Positions 1 through 11,649 of a stretch of 64,000 bases of DNA are shown here, in pieces; the first letter of the stretch is position 1, and every line of letters begins with the position of its first letter. Below the pieces are notes generated by a model. It had not been told where the DNA came from, did not search any database, and saw nothing but the letters and a program-made list of their open reading frames with translations. The DNA is from Caldanaerobius polysaccharolyticus DSM 13641 (GTDB lineage: Bacteria > Bacillota > Thermoanaerobacteria > Thermoanaerobacterales > Caldanaerobiaceae), in NCBI RefSeq assembly GCF_000427425.1, contig NZ_KE386494.1, positions 190,476 to 254,475 of the forward strand. Direction: 5' to 3'. A program made the position numbers and the translations under genes.

Positions 1-771
1 GCCAGATAAATATGTCGAAATCAAGGAATTAATACAAACTATCTATCATGAGAATAAAGGCAGATATGGGTACAGAAGAATTACATTGGAATTACCAAAC
101 CGTGGATACTGTATTAATCATAAAACAGTACTAAAACTCATGAATGAATGCGGAATTAAATGTCAAGTAAGAATCCGTAAATACCGTTCCTACAAAGGTG
201 AAATTGGGAAAGTTGCTCCGAATTTACTACAGCGTGACTTTAAAGCAGAAAAGCCAAATCAGAAATGGGTTACCGATGTAACGGAGTTTTCGCTGTTTGG
301 TGCTAAACTTTATCTTTCACCTATACTTGATTTATATAATGGAGAGATTATAAGCTATAATATTTCAGATAGACCAACATTTTACCAAACCATGGATATG
401 TTGGATAAAGCCTTTGCTAAAATTCCTGATGGCACAAACCTTATTTTGCACTCAGACCAAGGTTGGCAGTATCAGATGAAACAATACCAGTACAGACTAC
501 GAAAGAAAGACATAATTCAGTATGTCCAGGAAGGGCAATTGTCTTGATAATTCTGTTATGGAAAATTTCTTTGGTTTATTAAAATCAGAACTGTTATACT
601 TACAGGAATTTGACTCTATTGACCATTTTAAGAAAGAATTAGAGGAATACATAGACTATTACAATAATAAGAGGATTAAGTGTAAACTAAAAGGACTGAG
701 CCCGGTTCAATACCGGATTCAGTCCCAAGGAGTAGCTTAATTAAACTGTCTAACATTTGGGGTTCAGTTCA
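1..771 (+). mobile_element. IS3-family insertion sequence, 3' part only
   Basis: The DDE integrase region of an IS3-type (IS150-like) element enters from the left window edge. The right end is probably the inverted repeat at about 745-771, which reads on the minus strand TGAACTGAACCCC followed by AAATGTTAGACAG. The element lies 3' of the aromatic-acid operon and does not interrupt a recognisable gene at this end. The left end and any target duplication are outside the window. Confidence 0.85.
2..740 (+). pseudogene. IS3-family transposase OrfB, 5' truncated by window and frameshifted
   Basis: The open frame already runs at base 2 and encodes the HTH_21-like segment HENKGRYGYRRIT, so the TTG at 86 is not the true start. 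The first DDE aspartate is in WVTDVTEF and the second in HSDQGWQY. Near 518-524 the frame breaks: the first frame ends in a spurious tail with a stop at 545-547, while the genuine continuation ([20 protein letters not shown], with the catalytic Glu) is in another frame and ends at 740. Comparison with the usual QSMSRKG sequence suggests loss of two bases between CAG and ATG. The break separates the third catalytic residue from the first two, so the copy should be inactive. Confidence 0.85.
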
Positions 772-788
772 TTATCATCAACTCTCTT

Positions 789-1220
789 TTATAGTCCATA
801 CACCTCTTCATCTGTAAGCACCCTCAGATCGGTTTTCTTCAACAATTCTACGACCTTTTCAGGCTGCTCCACTTTTAAAAGCACAAAGGCTTTATCTGCT
901 GTCCTCTTAACAAAAGAATAAGCGTATTCTATACTTACCTTTTGCTCCTCCAGCACTTTCAATACATCCGCAAGTCCCCCTGGTCTGTCCTCCACTTCCA
1001 CAGCCAGGACCTCGGTGGTTTTGACGGTAAAGCCATTATCCCTAATAATCTTCACAGCCCTATCGGGGTCATTTACTATAATCCTCAGTATGCCGAAGTT
1101 AGTGGTATCAGCTAAAGACAGCGCGCTTATATCTATGCCATTGTCCCCTAGTAATTTTGTAATATCAGCAAGCCTGCCAGGTTTATTTTCTAGAAATACA
1201 GACACCTGTTTAACCAGCAT
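789..1220 (-). CDS. tandem ACT-domain protein
   Basis: A 143-residue protein made of two ACT domains (about residues 1-70 and 71-143), the ligand-binding fold of amino-acid-responsive enzymes and regulators. Each half begins with the typical ENKPGRLADI or EDRPGGLADV turn. There is no catalytic or DNA-binding domain. It starts at ATG after GAGGTG and is the last gene of the paaK2-iorA-iorB-paaK1 operon, 12 bases after paaK1. Stand-alone ACT pairs often accompany phenylacetate-CoA ligase genes, so a role in sensing an aromatic amino acid is plausible but inferred. Confidence 0.85.
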   Translation of the reverse strand: MLVKQVSVFLENKPGRLADITKLLGDNGIDISALSLADTTNFGILRIIVNDPDRAVKIIRDNGFTVKTTEVLAVEVEDRPGGLADVLKVLEEQKVSIEYAYSFVKRTADKAFVLLKVEQPEKVVELLKKTDLRVLTDEEVYGL

Positions 1221-1232
1221 ATTATCACCTCA

Positions 1233-2531
1233 TCATATTTTACGCCTGTCTATTACCCTTCTGGCTTTTCCTTCAGACCTTTCAATGGTCTTAGGCTCCA
1301 CCAGTTTTACAGACACGTTTATCCCTACAGTGCAATAGATTTCATGGGCTATTTTCTTTCTCAAATCCTCCAGCCCTTTTACCTCATCAGAGAAAAATCT
1401 ATCGGATACTTCAACCCACACCTCCAATTGGTCCAGGTTATCCACCCTATCTACTACCAGCATGTAATGGGGCTCCACCTCTCCTACGTTTAAAAGAGCC
1501 GTTTCGATTTGAGATGGAAATACATTCACACCCCTTATTATCAGCATATCATCGCTCCTGCCCAATATCTTATCTATCCTGGCGTGGGTTCTCCCACATG
1601 GACACTTCTCGCTATTTAAGGCCGTTATATCCCTGGTCCTGTACCTTATGACAGGTAAAGCCTCTTTAGCGATTGACGTTATGACCAATTCCCCTTTTTG
1701 TCCTTCAGGTAGCACCTCTCCTGTAACAGGGTCTATTACCTCGGCTATAAAACAATCTTCGTAGATGTGCAACCCGTTTTTACACTGGCACTCCATGGCC
1801 ACGCCTGGGCCTATCAATTCGCTCATACCGTATATATCCAGAGCTATAATGTGCAACTTTTGCTCTATTTCCTTCCTCATGTTTTCACTCCAGGGCTCAG
1901 CGCCGAATATACCGGCTTTCAGCTTGAGATCTTCCGGTTTAATTCCCTCCTCTTCCATAGTTTCAGCCAGATAAAGGGCGTAAGAAGGAGTACATGCGAG
2001 GATAGTGGTGCCAAAGTCCTTCATAAACATTATCTGTCTCCTGGTATTGCCACCTGACATAGGGACTACAACAGCCCCCACTTTTTCAGCGCCGTAGTGC
2101 AGCCCCAAACCCCCTGTAAAAAGGCCGTAACCATAGGATACCTGCACAATAGAATCTCTTCCACCACCGGCGCTTACGATGGCCCTGGCTACCAGCTCTG
2201 ACCACGTATCTATATCCTTTCTGGTATAACCTACTACCGTGGGCTTGCCTGTGGTGCCCGATGAAGCGTGTATCCTCACCACCTCGCTTAAAGGCACCGC
2301 AAACATCCCAAAAGGATAAGTCTGCCTTAAATCGTCTTTTGTGGTAAAGGGGAGCAGTTTTATATCCTCAAGGGCATTTATATCCTCTGGGGTCAATCCC
2401 GCTTTTTGCATCTTCTCCCTGTAATAAGGCACGTTATGGTATACCCGCTTCACAGTATCCTTCAGCCTTTTTAGCTGAAGCTCTTTTAACAGTTCTCTGT
2501 CCATACATTCAACTGTCTTGTTCCAATACAT
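1233..2531 (-). CDS. paaK: phenylacetate-CoA ligase (copy 1)
   Basis: 432-residue AMP-forming ligase of the PaaK family, which joins an aryl acetate to CoA with ATP via an acyl adenylate. Visible motifs are the phosphate loop [14 protein letters not shown] (about 90-103), YRTRD, and the C-terminal hinge [20 protein letters not shown]. Length is typical. ATG follows AGGAG. It lies 5 bases after iorB and is paralogous to the first gene of the operon (4845-6146), with similar ends and motifs. With IorAB upstream, it may run with acids such as phenylacetate or indoleacetate, in either direction. Confidence 0.9.
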   Translation of the reverse strand: MYWNKTVECMDRELLKELQLKRLKDTVKRVYHNVPYYREKMQKAGLTPEDINALEDIKLLPFTTKDDLRQTYPFGMFAVPLSEVVRIHASSGTTGKPTVVGYTRKDIDTWSELVARAIVSAGGGRDSIVQVSYGYGLFTGGLGLHYGAEKVGAVVVPMSGGNTRRQIMFMKDFGTTILACTPSYALYLAETMEEEGIKPEDLKLKAGIFGAEPWSENMRKEIEQKLHIIALDIYGMSELIGPGVAMECQCKNGLHIYEDCFIAEVIDPVTGEVLPEGQKGELVITSIAKEALPVIRYRTRDITALNSEKCPCGRTHARIDKILGRSDDMLIIRGVNVFPSQIETALLNVGEVEPHYMLVVDRVDNLDQLEVWVEVSDRFFSDEVKGLEDLRKKIAHEIYCTVGINVSVKLVEPKTIERSEGKARRVIDRRKI

Positions 2532-2536
2532 TTTAC

Positions 2537-3112
2537 CTACTCCTCATATCCCATATTAAAGGCTTTCACATTTAAATCTACCGTCTTTGGCGGCACACAA
2601 TTCTTTAGCGCTTCAAGCCATACGCTTTTGGGCACCTGCGATCTTTTCGCCAACACCCCTATCAAAACCGTATTCACGGCCTTGGCACTTCCGCACTTCT
2701 GGGCCAATGACAATGCGTCCACCTGTATACAGTTAATACCGCGCTCTTTAAAAGAGTGAAATATATTATCAGGATAACGGGCAAATCCAAGGACTACAGG
2801 AGCTGGAAGGATCTTCTGGGTATTGACGATGGCCATGCCTTCTGGCTTCAGGTATTCTATCCACCTCATCGCTTCCAGTTGTTCAAATCCCAGTATTATG
2901 TCAGCCTGACCTCTTTCGATAAGAGGAGAAAGCACTTTATCACCGTACCTAACGTAGGTAACTACGCTACCACCTCTCTGGGACATGCCGTGGACCTCGG
3001 ATACTTTTACATCATAGCCCATAATCTGGGCCATTTTCCCTATTATACGGCTGGCTAAAAGCGTACCCTGGCCTCCTACCCCCACTATCAATATACTCTC
3101 TACCTTGCTCAT
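2537..3112 (-). CDS. iorB: indolepyruvate oxidoreductase subunit beta
   Basis: 191-residue gamma-type subunit of the 2-oxoacid:ferredoxin oxidoreductase superfamily, with the N-terminal [13 protein letters not shown] nucleotide-fold motif and the [11 protein letters not shown] segment. It pairs with IorA to oxidise aryl pyruvates (indolepyruvate, phenylpyruvate, hydroxyphenylpyruvate) to aryl-acetyl-CoA while reducing ferredoxin. The ATG overlaps the iorA stop by four bases, which suggests translational coupling. Confidence 0.93.
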   Translation of the reverse strand: MSKVESILIVGVGGQGTLLASRIIGKMAQIMGYDVKVSEVHGMSQRGGSVVTYVRYGDKVLSPLIERGQADIILGFEQLEAMRWIEYLKPEGMAIVNTQKILPAPVVLGFARYPDNIFHSFKERGINCIQVDALSLAQKCGSAKAVNTVLIGVLAKRSQVPKSVWLEALKNCVPPKTVDLNVKAFNMGYEE

Positions 3113-4848
3113 ACATCATCACCAGCTTCCAAAATAGACTGCGCAGGGCATATATCAGCGCAAAAGCCACAACCGTTGCACAGCGCGGCATCAATTCTAT
3201 AAAAACCCTGTTCCTTTTTTATAGCAGGGCATCCTATACCCAGGCACATCTCACACTCTATGCATATATTCTCATCAATAAAAAACGGCTGGTACGTACG
3301 CTTTTTATCCAACAATATACAGGGTTTCCTGCTTATTATAACAGAAGGTTCATCGCTACACACAGCCTTTCTAACGGCCTCTTCTACCTCATGAACCCTA
3401 TAGGGATCTACAACCGCCACGTCGTTTACGCCTATAGCCTTTATCAGAGCTTCCAGATCCAGTTTATACGCAGGATCCTTTCTTATGGTAAAACCTGTAG
3501 CCGGATGATCCTGATGCCCTGTCATACCTGTGGTGGAGTTATCCAGTATAATCACCGTAGAGGCGCCCTTGTTGTACACAATATCTATTAGACCTGTTAT
3601 GCCAGAGTGTATAAAAGTAGAATCACCTATCACAGCCACCACTTTTCTGGAAAAATCCCGGCCTAAAGCTTTTTCCATGCCGTGAGCCATGCCGATGCTG
3701 GCACCCATACACACGCACGTATCCATGGCGTTTAACGGCGGCAGCGCTCCCAGGGTATAACAGCCTATATCCCCTGTCACCACCAGTTTCAGTTTATTTA
3801 ACACATAATAAACACCGCGATGAGGGCATCCAGGGCACAAAGCCGGTGGCCTTGCAGGTATTCCCTCATCAGCCTTAAAATACTGACGGCTATACGAACC
3901 TCTTATGGCTTTTTCTATAATCTCTGCGCTCAACTCGTACATCGGCGGGAATAGCTCTTTGCCCACTACCCTTATGCCCAATGCCTTTATTTCCGTTTCT
4001 AAAAATGCATCCAGTTCTTCTACCACGTATAAGTTTTTAACCCTGCCAGCGAACTCCCTTATCATTTTCTCAGGCAGGGGATACACCATGCCCAGCTTTA
4101 AAACCGACGCTTCAGGCACAGCTTCTTTCACGTAATGGTAGGAAATACCGCTGGTTATTATACCAGTTGTCAAATCATTCCACTCTATCCTGTTTACGCT
4201 TGACGCCTCGGCAAATTCTTTTAACTTTTTTATGCGCTCTAATACCAGTGGGCGGCGCTTTTTGGCCATAGCCGGCATCATAACGTACTTATCCATATCC
4301 TTTTTATAAGGCCTTATATGCTCTTCCCTGCATCCCAGCTCTACAAGACCTCGGGAATGGGCTGTCCTCGTAGTCATCCTGACAAAAACAGGGGTATCGT
4401 ATTGTTCACTTAACTCAAAGGCCAGCTTTGTAAAGTCCTTCGCCTCCTGGCTATCCGATGGCTCCAGCATGGGCACAAACGACGCCCTGGCGTAGTTGCG
4501 GCTATCCTGCTCATTTTGCGAGCTGTGAAGCCCCGGGTCGTCAGCTACCAGGATTACCAACCCGCCATTTACCCCCGTGTACGAAACGGTGAAAAGGGGA
4601 TCAGCCGCTACATTTAAACCCACGTGTTTCATTGACACAATAGCCCTTGCACCGGCAACAGATGCACCTATAGCCACTTCCAAAGCCACCTTTTCATTAG
4701 GCGACCACTCGCAATAAACCTCTTTGTACCTGGCGATGCTCTCTGTTACCTCTGTGCTAGGGGTGCCCGGATAAGCTGTGGCGACTTTCACCCCAGCTTC
4801 AAACGCCCCTCTGGCAACAGCTTCATTTCCCAGCAATAATTCTTTCAA
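3109..4848 (-). CDS. iorA: indolepyruvate ferredoxin oxidoreductase subunit alpha
   Basis: 579 residues: an N-terminal pyrimidine-binding domain ([10 protein letters not shown] near 23), a central region, a thiamine diphosphate domain ([20 protein letters not shown]) and a C-terminal ferredoxin domain with two cysteine clusters (CIECEMC...GCP and [12 protein letters not shown]) for two [4Fe-4S] centres. It decarboxylates aryl pyruvates and passes electrons to ferredoxin. The start is a TTG that overlaps the upstream paaK2 stop (TTGA), preceded by GGGGTGA. Confidence 0.94.
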   Translation of the reverse strand: MKELLLGNEAVARGAFEAGVKVATAYPGTPSTEVTESIARYKEVYCEWSPNEKVALEVAIGASVAGARAIVSMKHVGLNVAADPLFTVSYTGVNGGLVILVADDPGLHSSQNEQDSRNYARASFVPMLEPSDSQEAKDFTKLAFELSEQYDTPVFVRMTTRTAHSRGLVELGCREEHIRPYKKDMDKYVMMPAMAKKRRPLVLERIKKLKEFAEASSVNRIEWNDLTTGIITSGISYHYVKEAVPEASVLKLGMVYPLPEKMIREFAGRVKNLYVVEELDAFLETEIKALGIRVVGKELFPPMYELSAEIIEKAIRGSYSRQYFKADEGIPARPPALCPGCPHRGVYYVLNKLKLVVTGDIGCYTLGALPPLNAMDTCVCMGASIGMAHGMEKALGRDFSRKVVAVIGDSTFIHSGITGLIDIVYNKGASTVIILDNSTTGMTGHQDHPATGFTIRKDPAYKLDLEALIKAIGVNDVAVVDPYRVHEVEEAVRKAVCSDEPSVIISRKPCILLDKKRTYQPFFIDENICIECEMCLGIGCPAIKKEQGFYRIDAALCNGCGFCADICPAQSILEAGDDV

Positions 4849-6146
4849 CGATCATCACCCCTCAGATCTATAACCCTTTTTGCCTTTCCTTCAAACCTCT
4901 TGAGAGTCCTAGGCTCTACCAGATTCACCTTTGCCTCTACCAGCAATGCCACCTTTAACCTGTGCCTTATGCTCTCCCTCAACATCTCCAGCTCCCTATA
5001 CCTTTCCAGCAAAGATGGGTCCAATACTTCTACGTCTATCTCCAGCTCATCCATATAGCCATTCTTCCTCACGATGATCTGGTAATGGGGTCCTACTTCT
5101 GGTATGTTGAGTAAAACCTCTTCAATCTGAGACGGAAAGACGTTGACCCCACGGATTATGAGCATATCGTCAGTCCTGCCCCTAACCTTAGACATCCTGG
5201 CCATCGTTCGCCCGCACGCACATGGCTTAGGGCTTATGCTCGTAACATCCCTGGTCCTATAGCGAAGCACAGGCAATGCCTCCTTGGTAAGTGGGGTTAT
5301 TACCAGCTCGCCGGTACACCCGTAGGGCAATGGCTCGCCGCTTTCGGGATCGATTATCTCGGCTATAAAATGGTCTTCTGCTATATGCATGCCGTCTTTG
5401 TAAACGCATTCTCCAGAAACCCCTGGACCCATGACCTCGCTTAAACCATAGTTTTCCGTGGCCAGGATACCCCACCGTTTTTCAAGCTCAGCCCTCATCT
5501 CCTCTGTAGAGCCTTCTGCGCCAAAAAGTCCAAGGCGCACAGGCAGCTCCTTAGGATTTATCCCCATGTTCTCCGCTACCTCCGCCATGTACAGTGCATA
5601 AGAAGGGGTGCTCACCAACACCGTTGAGCCAAAATCCCCCATCAGCTTTATCTGCCTTTCGGTGTTTCCGCTGGATACAGGCACCACCGTGGCTCCGATT
5701 CGCTCCAACCCATAATGCAAGCCAAAAGCCCCTGTAAAAAGGCCATAGCCAAAGGCTATCTGAGCCACATCTTCATCACTGGCTCCCGCTTCTACAGCTA
5801 TCCTTGCTACCAGTTCAGCCCAGGTGTTCAGATCGTTTCTGGTATAGCCCACCACCGTAGGTTTACCGGTAGTACCCGAGGAAGCGTGTATCCTCACCAC
5901 TTCTTTCATAGGAACGGCGAAAAGCCCGTAAGGGTAATTATCCCTGAGATCGTCCTTGGTTGTAAAGGGGAGTTTTACTATATCCTTTACACTTTTTATG
6001 TCCGCAGGCTTTATCCTCGCTTCTTCAAACCTTTTCCTGTAAAAAGGAACCCTGTCGTACACATATTTTACCAGCTGCCTCAACCGCTCTGACTGTAAAT
6101 TCTCAATTTCCGATCTCGACAGCTTTTCATTATCAGACCATATCAA
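4845..6146 (-). CDS. paaK: phenylacetate-CoA ligase (copy 2), first gene of operon
   Basis: 433-residue PaaK-family ligase with [23 protein letters not shown] and [20 protein letters not shown]. The start is TTG at 6146, seven bases after AAGGGGG. An ATG nearby is out of frame. It shares the operon with iorAB and a second paaK, so the two ligases may have different aryl substrates. The upstream 115-base gap contains a minus-strand TATAAT at about 6170-6185 without a clear -35 partner. Confidence 0.9.
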   Translation of the reverse strand: MIWSDNEKLSRSEIENLQSERLRQLVKYVYDRVPFYRKRFEEARIKPADIKSVKDIVKLPFTTKDDLRDNYPYGLFAVPMKEVVRIHASSGTTGKPTVVGYTRNDLNTWAELVARIAVEAGASDEDVAQIAFGYGLFTGAFGLHYGLERIGATVVPVSSGNTERQIKLMGDFGSTVLVSTPSYALYMAEVAENMGINPKELPVRLGLFGAEGSTEEMRAELEKRWGILATENYGLSEVMGPGVSGECVYKDGMHIAEDHFIAEIIDPESGEPLPYGCTGELVITPLTKEALPVLRYRTRDVTSISPKPCACGRTMARMSKVRGRTDDMLIIRGVNVFPSQIEEVLLNIPEVGPHYQIIVRKNGYMDELEIDVEVLDPSLLERYRELEMLRESIRHRLKVALLVEAKVNLVEPRTLKRFEGKAKRVIDLRGDDR

Positions 6147-6239
6147 AGCAATGCCCCCTTAAAAGTATATGAGATTATATTATTCTACAAAACCTATAAA
6201 AAATCCTTTAAACACAAATTTTAACGTTTATCACATTTT

Positions 6240-6282
6240 TTTAATAAAAAAATAAAGAGCGTCAGTTGTAAAGAACGCTCTC
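6240..6282 (-). terminator. rho-independent terminator of arg-car-aroB operon
   Basis: AGAGCGT (6256-6262) pairs with ACGCTCT (6275-6281). On the minus strand the hairpin is followed by TTTATTTTTTT. The aroB stop codon lies in the loop/stem. Confidence 0.8.
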
Positions 6283-7326
6283 TATCTCGCAGGGGTTTAT
6301 CTCTAGTCGGAAAAACTTCCTATTTTCATCCACTAGAGCGAAAACTATTTTGCCGTCATAGGCCTTTTTATCGCTGGTCAGCTTGTTTAGCACATCTTCA
6401 AAGGGAAAAGGGTCAAAGACCGTGGGCAAGCCTGCCCTCTCGATTAGACTAACTATGCTGTTAAAAAACCCCTCTGATATCATTCCTCGCCTTAAAGCTA
6501 TTTTAGAGGCGTACACCATGCCCACAGCCACCGCTTCCCCATGGGTGTACTTTTTATACCCCGTCAACGCTTCAAGGGCATGGCCCAGCGTATGGCCGAA
6601 ATTCAATACAGCCCTCAGGCCGTGCTCGGTTTCGTCCTGACTCACGACCTGTGCTTTTATCTCGCACGAACGCCTCACAGCGTGCTTAAGGACATCCATA
6701 TCCAATGAGAGCAATTTCTCCATGTTCAAGTCAAGCCATTTAAAAAACTCATCATCCCATATAATTCCGTATTTTATAACCTCGGCAAGACCCGTCTTTA
6801 ACTCCCGCTGAGGCAGCGTCCTCAACGCCTTTACATCGATGAACACTGCCCTGGGCTGGTGAAAGGCGCCTACAATGTTTTTGGCTTCCGGGAGGTTTAC
6901 AGCGACCTTTCCACCTACGCTGCTGTCCACCTGAGCCAGCAACGTCGTAGGTATCTGGATAAAATCTATACCCCTCATATAAGCAGAGGCTACAAACCCC
7001 GCTATATCCCCCACCACTCCCCCACCTAAGGCTACAATACATGAGCTCCTGTCCAATCCATAGCTCAACGCGTCCTGCAATAGCTTTTTAGCCATTTCCA
7101 TAGTCTTGCTCTCTTCCCCTGCAGGGATCACTGAATAGGCCACCATGTACCCAGCTGCTTCCATGGAACGGCGCGCGCTTTCAAGGTAATGTCCTTTTAC
7201 ATTTTCATCGGTTACAATCATGATCTTCCTTGAGCTTACGCGCTTTAACAGCCTGTTGCCCACATCGCCTATATCGCAGAACTCTATTGGGTAACTCTTC
7301 GCACCTAGATCCACCACAAGATCCAC
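6262..7326 (-). CDS. aroB: 3-dehydroquinate synthase
   Basis: Converts DAHP to 3-dehydroquinate in the shikimate pathway, with NAD and a divalent metal. Typical motifs are GGGVVGDIAGFVASAYMRG, PTTLLAQVDSSVGGK and the metal-binding HTLGHALEAL. I place the start at GTG 7326 (354 residues) because GAGGGG lies seven bases upstream. The longer frame to 7365 starts with an unsupported TTG inside carB. It is separated by 16 bases from carB and is the last gene of the arginine/carbamoyl-phosphate operon, an unusual place for a shikimate gene. Confidence 0.93.
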   Translation of the reverse strand: MDLVVDLGAKSYPIEFCDIGDVGNRLLKRVSSRKIMIVTDENVKGHYLESARRSMEAAGYMVAYSVIPAGEESKTMEMAKKLLQDALSYGLDRSSCIVALGGGVVGDIAGFVASAYMRGIDFIQIPTTLLAQVDSSVGGKVAVNLPEAKNIVGAFHQPRAVFIDVKALRTLPQRELKTGLAEVIKYGIIWDDEFFKWLDLNMEKLLSLDMDVLKHAVRRSCEIKAQVVSQDETEHGLRAVLNFGHTLGHALEALTGYKKYTHGEAVAVGMVYASKIALRRGMISEGFFNSIVSLIERAGLPTVFDPFPFEDVLNKLTSDKKAYDGKIVFALVDENRKFFRLEINPCEIESVLYN

Positions 7327-7342
7327 GTTACCACCCCTCAAT

Positions 7343-10300
7343 TCATGCCTCTTTTCTCGTTCCAATTTTTCTTATATTGTCATATTCATTCATGGAATAA
7401 TAGCTTACGTCAAGGCCCTTTTGCATCTCCTCCAGGACATAACAGAACGCAGCTGCTGTGTCTAATGAAGTCATGCATGGCACACCGTACTGTAACGCCG
7501 CTCTCCTCAGCTTATACCCTGCTGTATGGGCATCTTTTCCTTTTGTAGGTATATTAATGACGAAGTCTATGGCATTGTCTTTGATCATATCGATAACCCT
7601 TTTAAGGCCATCTTCTGTTTTTATATCGATGCACTGAGCCACTATTCCGTTTTTCTGTAAAACCTTATGGGTATCTTTTGACGCCAGCACCCTGTAACCC
7701 ATGGCAACAAGCCTGGGAACAAAATGCAAAGCATCTTTCTTAAAATTATCACAAAGGGAAATAAATACCCTCTTATGAACAGGAAAATCCATCCTAGCCC
7801 CTTTAAAAGCCTTGTAAAGGGCAGCCGCAAAATTAATGTCTATGCCTAAAGCCTCTCCTGTGGATTTCATCTCAGGACCCATGACCAGATCAGATCCAGC
7901 TAGCTTTTGGTGAGAAAAAACAGGCGCCTTCACAACCCAATAATCCGGTTCTGGCCACAACCCATCAGTATACCCCATCTCTTTCAACGTTTTTCCCAAA
8001 GCTACATTTACGGCCACCTTTACCATGGGAATACCGGTGACCTTGCTCAATATAGGAACAGTACGGGATGCCCTAGGGTTCACTTCTATCACAAAGACCC
8101 TGCCGCCCTTTAAGACATACTGGATATTTATCAGCCCTTTTACGTGTAACGCTTTGGATATCTTCCTTGTGTAGTCAATTATAAGCTTTTTCTCGTCTAT
8201 AGTCAAAGTGCGGGGAGGATATACAGCGAAGCTATCTCCTGAATGCACGCCCGCTCTTTCGATATGTTCCATAATACCCGGTATCAACGTACACTCACCG
8301 TCGCATACAGCGTCGACCTCTACCTCTTTGCCTTCGATGTACTTGTCTATGAGCACCGGTAAATCCGGAGATACCTTTATGGCATTTTCCACATAGCTTA
8401 CCAGCTCTTCTTTTCTGCGCACCACGTCCATAGACTGCCCTCCTATAACGTAGGAAGGCCTGACCAGCAGCGGATAACCCAACCTTTCAGCTACATCCAG
8501 CGCTTGTTCCACCGTCGTAGCATAATCCCCTTCTGATTGAGGGATATTAAGGCTCTTGAGAAATTTCGCAAATTTCTCCCTGTCCTCTGCAACGTCGATG
8601 TACTTCTGCTGCGTACCTAGAATGGCCACGCCGTGCTTAATAAGACCTTTAGCCAGGTTAATGGCGGTTTGGCCACCAAACTGCACCAAAACACCTATAG
8701 GCTTTTCTTTGTCCACAATGTTCATAACATCTTCAACGGTCAACGGTTCAAAATACAGCGCATCAGCCGTATCAAAATCAGTGCTCACGGTCTCAGGATT
8801 GTTGTTCACAATGATGGCCCTCATACCTGCTTCCTTTAAAGCCCATACAGCGTGAACCGAACAGTAGTCAAATTCTATGCCCTGCCCTATCCTAATAGGA
8901 CCTGAGCCCAGCACCAGTACACAGGGCCTTTTTTCTTCCACTACGTCGTCTTGCTGTTCATAAGTAGAATAGTAATAAGGCGTAACGGACTCAAACTCCG
9001 CCGCACATGTATCCACCGTCTTATAGACAGGGACAATTCCGTACTCTATACGCTTTGCCCTCACATCCTCTTCGCTTACCCCGGCTAATTCTGCAATCAT
9101 CCTGTCTGAAAAACCCAATTGCTTGCTGGCTTTAAGGACATCCCTTTGATGCCATTTCTCTGCTATGACCCTTTCGTGCTTTACGATGTTTTGTATTTTA
9201 TCTAAAAACCACATGTCTATGCTGGTGATATCGTGTACCTCTTCCACCGTCCAACCGCGCCTTAAAGCTTCCGCTATATAGAACAGCCTCATGTCATTGG
9301 GCTTACGCAGCTTAGAAACTATCTCTTCATCAGACCAACTGTGGCTTTCTTTCACTTTAAGGCCGTACACTTTTATCTCCAGCGACCTTATGGCCTTCTG
9401 AAGAGAGGCTTCAAATGTCCTGTCTATGGCCATTACCTCACCGGTCGCCTTCATCTGAGTACCTATAGTTCTGTCAGCGGTATAGAATTTGTCAAAAGGC
9501 CAGCGCGGTATTTTGGTAACTACATAATCTAGAGCCGGTTCAAAACACGCAGTGGTCTTACCTGTCACCGGATTCGTGATTTCGTCAAGGGTTAATCCCA
9601 CGGCTATTTTAGCAGCAACCCTGGCAATGGGATACCCTGTGGCTTTTGACGCCAGAGCACTGGATCTGCTAACCCTTGGGTTTACTTCGATGACGCAATA
9701 CTCAAAGCTGTGGGGATTTAAAGCAAATTGTATGTTGCACCCGCCTTCTATCTTAAGAGCCCTGATTATTTTCAAGCTGGCAGATCGAAGCATCTGATAC
9801 TCCACATCAGACAGCGTCTGAGAAGGAGCTACCACGATGCTGTCACCGGTGTGCACGCCTATAGGGTCCAGGTTCTCCATGTTACATATAGTTATGCAGT
9901 TATCATTGCTGTCTCTCATGACCTCATATTCTATCTCTTTCCATCCATAAAGGCTTTTCTCGATTAAGACCTCGTGCACCATGCTCAATTTCAAACCGAC
10001 TGAAACAATCTCCACAAGCCTTTCTTCGTCTTGCGCAATTCCTCCCCCTGTACCCCCCAGTGTATAAGCAGGACGGACTATAAGAGGATATCCTACTTCG
10101 TGGCCAAACTCCAGCGCTTCTTCTACGCTGTGTACAATCCTGCCCGGGGCAATGGGCTCATTCAGATCGTTCATGAGTTTATTAAAAAGCTCGCGGTCTT
10201 CTGCTCTTTTTATGGATTCTACCGATGTCCCCAGCAGCCTTACGCCAAATTTATCTAAGACGCCAGACTCCTGCAATTCTACAGCAAGGTTTAGCCCTGT

Positions 10301-10579
10301 TTGACCCCCTAGTGTAGGCAAAATTCCGTCAGGCCTTTCCTTTTCGATGATTCTGGACAGCGTATCCTTGTCAAGAGGCTCAATGTACACCTTATTCGCC
10401 ATATTCTCGTCAGTCATGATGGTAGCAGGATTGTTGTTGACTAGCACGACCTTTATACCCTCTTCTCTTAAAGCCTTGCAAGCCTGGGTACCGGAGTAGT
10501 CAAATTCTGCTGCTTGACCTATGACAATAGGTCCTGATCCTATAACCAATACTTTGTTTATTCCATCTTTAACCGGCAA
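7343..10579 (-). CDS. carB: carbamoyl-phosphate synthase large chain
   Basis: 1078 residues, the normal length: two homologous ATP-grasp halves ([17 protein letters not shown] near the N-terminus; [15 protein letters not shown] in the second half), an oligomerisation region between them, and a C-terminal MGS-like allosteric domain (about 935-1078). It makes carbamoyl phosphate from bicarbonate, ammonia and two ATP. The start is TTG at 10579, eight bases after AGGGGG. It lies 12 bases after carA. Position within the arg operon points to arginine supply, though pyrimidine synthesis may use the same enzyme. Confidence 0.96.
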   Translation of the reverse strand: MPVKDGINKVLVIGSGPIVIGQAAEFDYSGTQACKALREEGIKVVLVNNNPATIMTDENMANKVYIEPLDKDTLSRIIEKERPDGILPTLGGQTGLNLAVELQESGVLDKFGVRLLGTSVESIKRAEDRELFNKLMNDLNEPIAPGRIVHSVEEALEFGHEVGYPLIVRPAYTLGGTGGGIAQDEERLVEIVSVGLKLSMVHEVLIEKSLYGWKEIEYEVMRDSNDNCITICNMENLDPIGVHTGDSIVVAPSQTLSDVEYQMLRSASLKIIRALKIEGGCNIQFALNPHSFEYCVIEVNPRVSRSSALASKATGYPIARVAAKIAVGLTLDEITNPVTGKTTACFEPALDYVVTKIPRWPFDKFYTADRTIGTQMKATGEVMAIDRTFEASLQKAIRSLEIKVYGLKVKESHSWSDEEIVSKLRKPNDMRLFYIAEALRRGWTVEEVHDITSIDMWFLDKIQNIVKHERVIAEKWHQRDVLKASKQLGFSDRMIAELAGVSEEDVRAKRIEYGIVPVYKTVDTCAAEFESVTPYYYSTYEQQDDVVEEKRPCVLVLGSGPIRIGQGIEFDYCSVHAVWALKEAGMRAIIVNNNPETVSTDFDTADALYFEPLTVEDVMNIVDKEKPIGVLVQFGGQTAINLAKGLIKHGVAILGTQQKYIDVAEDREKFAKFLKSLNIPQSEGDYATTVEQALDVAERLGYPLLVRPSYVIGGQSMDVVRRKEELVSYVENAIKVSPDLPVLIDKYIEGKEVEVDAVCDGECTLIPGIMEHIERAGVHSGDSFAVYPPRTLTIDEKKLIIDYTRKISKALHVKGLINIQYVLKGGRVFVIEVNPRASRTVPILSKVTGIPMVKVAVNVALGKTLKEMGYTDGLWPEPDYWVVKAPVFSHQKLAGSDLVMGPEMKSTGEALGIDINFAAALYKAFKGARMDFPVHKRVFISLCDNFKKDALHFVPRLVAMGYRVLASKDTHKVLQKNGIVAQCIDIKTEDGLKRVIDMIKDNAIDFVINIPTKGKDAHTAGYKLRRAALQYGVPCMTSLDTAAAFCYVLEEMQKGLDVSYYSMNEYDNIRKIGTRKEA

Positions 10580-10591
10580 AATAACATCCCC

Positions 10592-11647
10592 CTACGTGAG
10601 ATAATCGATAAACTCCTTGAAAAGATACATTGAATCAGTCGGTCCCGGTGAAGCCTCCGGGTGATATTGCACAGAAAATACCGGCAGGTATTTGTGCCTT
10701 ATGCCTTCCACTGTATTATCATTTAAATTCACATGGGTAACCTCTATATCACTTCCAACGCTTTTTGCGTCCACTGCATAACCGTGGTTTTGCGATGTGA
10801 TGTAGACCTTGCCAGACCGTAAATCCTTTACAGGGTGATTGGAACCCCTATGGCCATACTTGAGCTTATAAGTATCAGCACCTAAGGCCAAGGATATAAC
10901 CTGATGGCCCAGGCAAATACCTAGGATAGGCAATCTCCCTTTTAGCTGGGCAACCAGTTTAATCGCGTCGATGGCGTTTTTGGGATCTCCCGGGCCGTTA
11001 CTCAAAAACAAGCCATCAGGTCTAGCTTCCATAACCTGCGACGCTGTGGCGTTATAGGGAAAAATCACCATGTCCAGGTCAAAACGGGAAAGACACTTCA
11101 ATATGTTCTTCTTAACCCCAAGGTCGATCACTGCCATTCGCTTGCCTCTGCCTTCTATACGGTAAGGCTTTTTCACGCTCACATATTGCAACAGATCCAC
11201 CTTTTCCTCTGAAGACAATTCCTCGATATATCCAGATAAATTCCCTTCCTCGGTAGTTATAAGGCCTTTCATGGTACCGGAAGATCGGATTTTTTTTACC
11301 AATGAGCGGGTATCAATCCCTGATATCCCTATCACGCCATGCGCTTTAAGGTAATCTTCTAGGGTCATACTGGAGCGAAAATTAACAGGTCTATGCTCAA
11401 TTTTTTTAACGACAAACCCTCTGACTTTGGGACTATCAGACTGTGAGTCGTCGCCGTTTACACCGTAATTGCCTATAAGGGGGTATGTCATGACGACGAT
11501 CTGCCCTGCATAAGAAGGATCTGTCAATATCTCCTGATATCCCGTCATCCCCGTGTTAAAGACGACCTCTCCCTTTGTAACACCGCTGGCCCCAAAGGAT
11601 TCACCCTGGTATATAGTACCATCTTCCAGCACCAAGAAAGTCTTCAT
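10592..11647 (-). CDS. carA: carbamoyl-phosphate synthase small chain (glutaminase)
   Basis: 351 residues: an N-terminal CPSase_sm domain and a C-terminal class I glutamine amidotransferase with nucleophile Cys in GICLGHQ and His/Glu in YHPEA. It delivers ammonia from glutamine to CarB. ATG start at 11647, two bases after the argD stop. It is translated within one long operon with argCJBD and carB. Confidence 0.96.
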   Translation of the reverse strand: MKTFLVLEDGTIYQGESFGASGVTKGEVVFNTGMTGYQEILTDPSYAGQIVVMTYPLIGNYGVNGDDSQSDSPKVRGFVVKKIEHRPVNFRSSMTLEDYLKAHGVIGISGIDTRSLVKKIRSSGTMKGLITTEEGNLSGYIEELSSEEKVDLLQYVSVKKPYRIEGRGKRMAVIDLGVKKNILKCLSRFDLDMVIFPYNATASQVMEARPDGLFLSNGPGDPKNAIDAIKLVAQLKGRLPILGICLGHQVISLALGADTYKLKYGHRGSNHPVKDLRSGKVYITSQNHGYAVDAKSVGSDIEVTHVNLNDNTVEGIRHKYLPVFSVQYHPEASPGPTDSMYLFKEFIDYLT

Positions 11648-11649
11648 CG

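Noticed and set aside
86-547. Complete transposase starting at TTG 86
   Set aside because: The frame is open from base 2 with conserved transposase sequence, and the tail after about 518 is out of frame.
1015-1338. Plus-strand reading frame opposite the ACT gene and paaK
   Set aside because: It is a shadow of conserved minus-strand genes without a ribosome site or family match; similar opposite-strand frames across the window were dismissed for the same reason.
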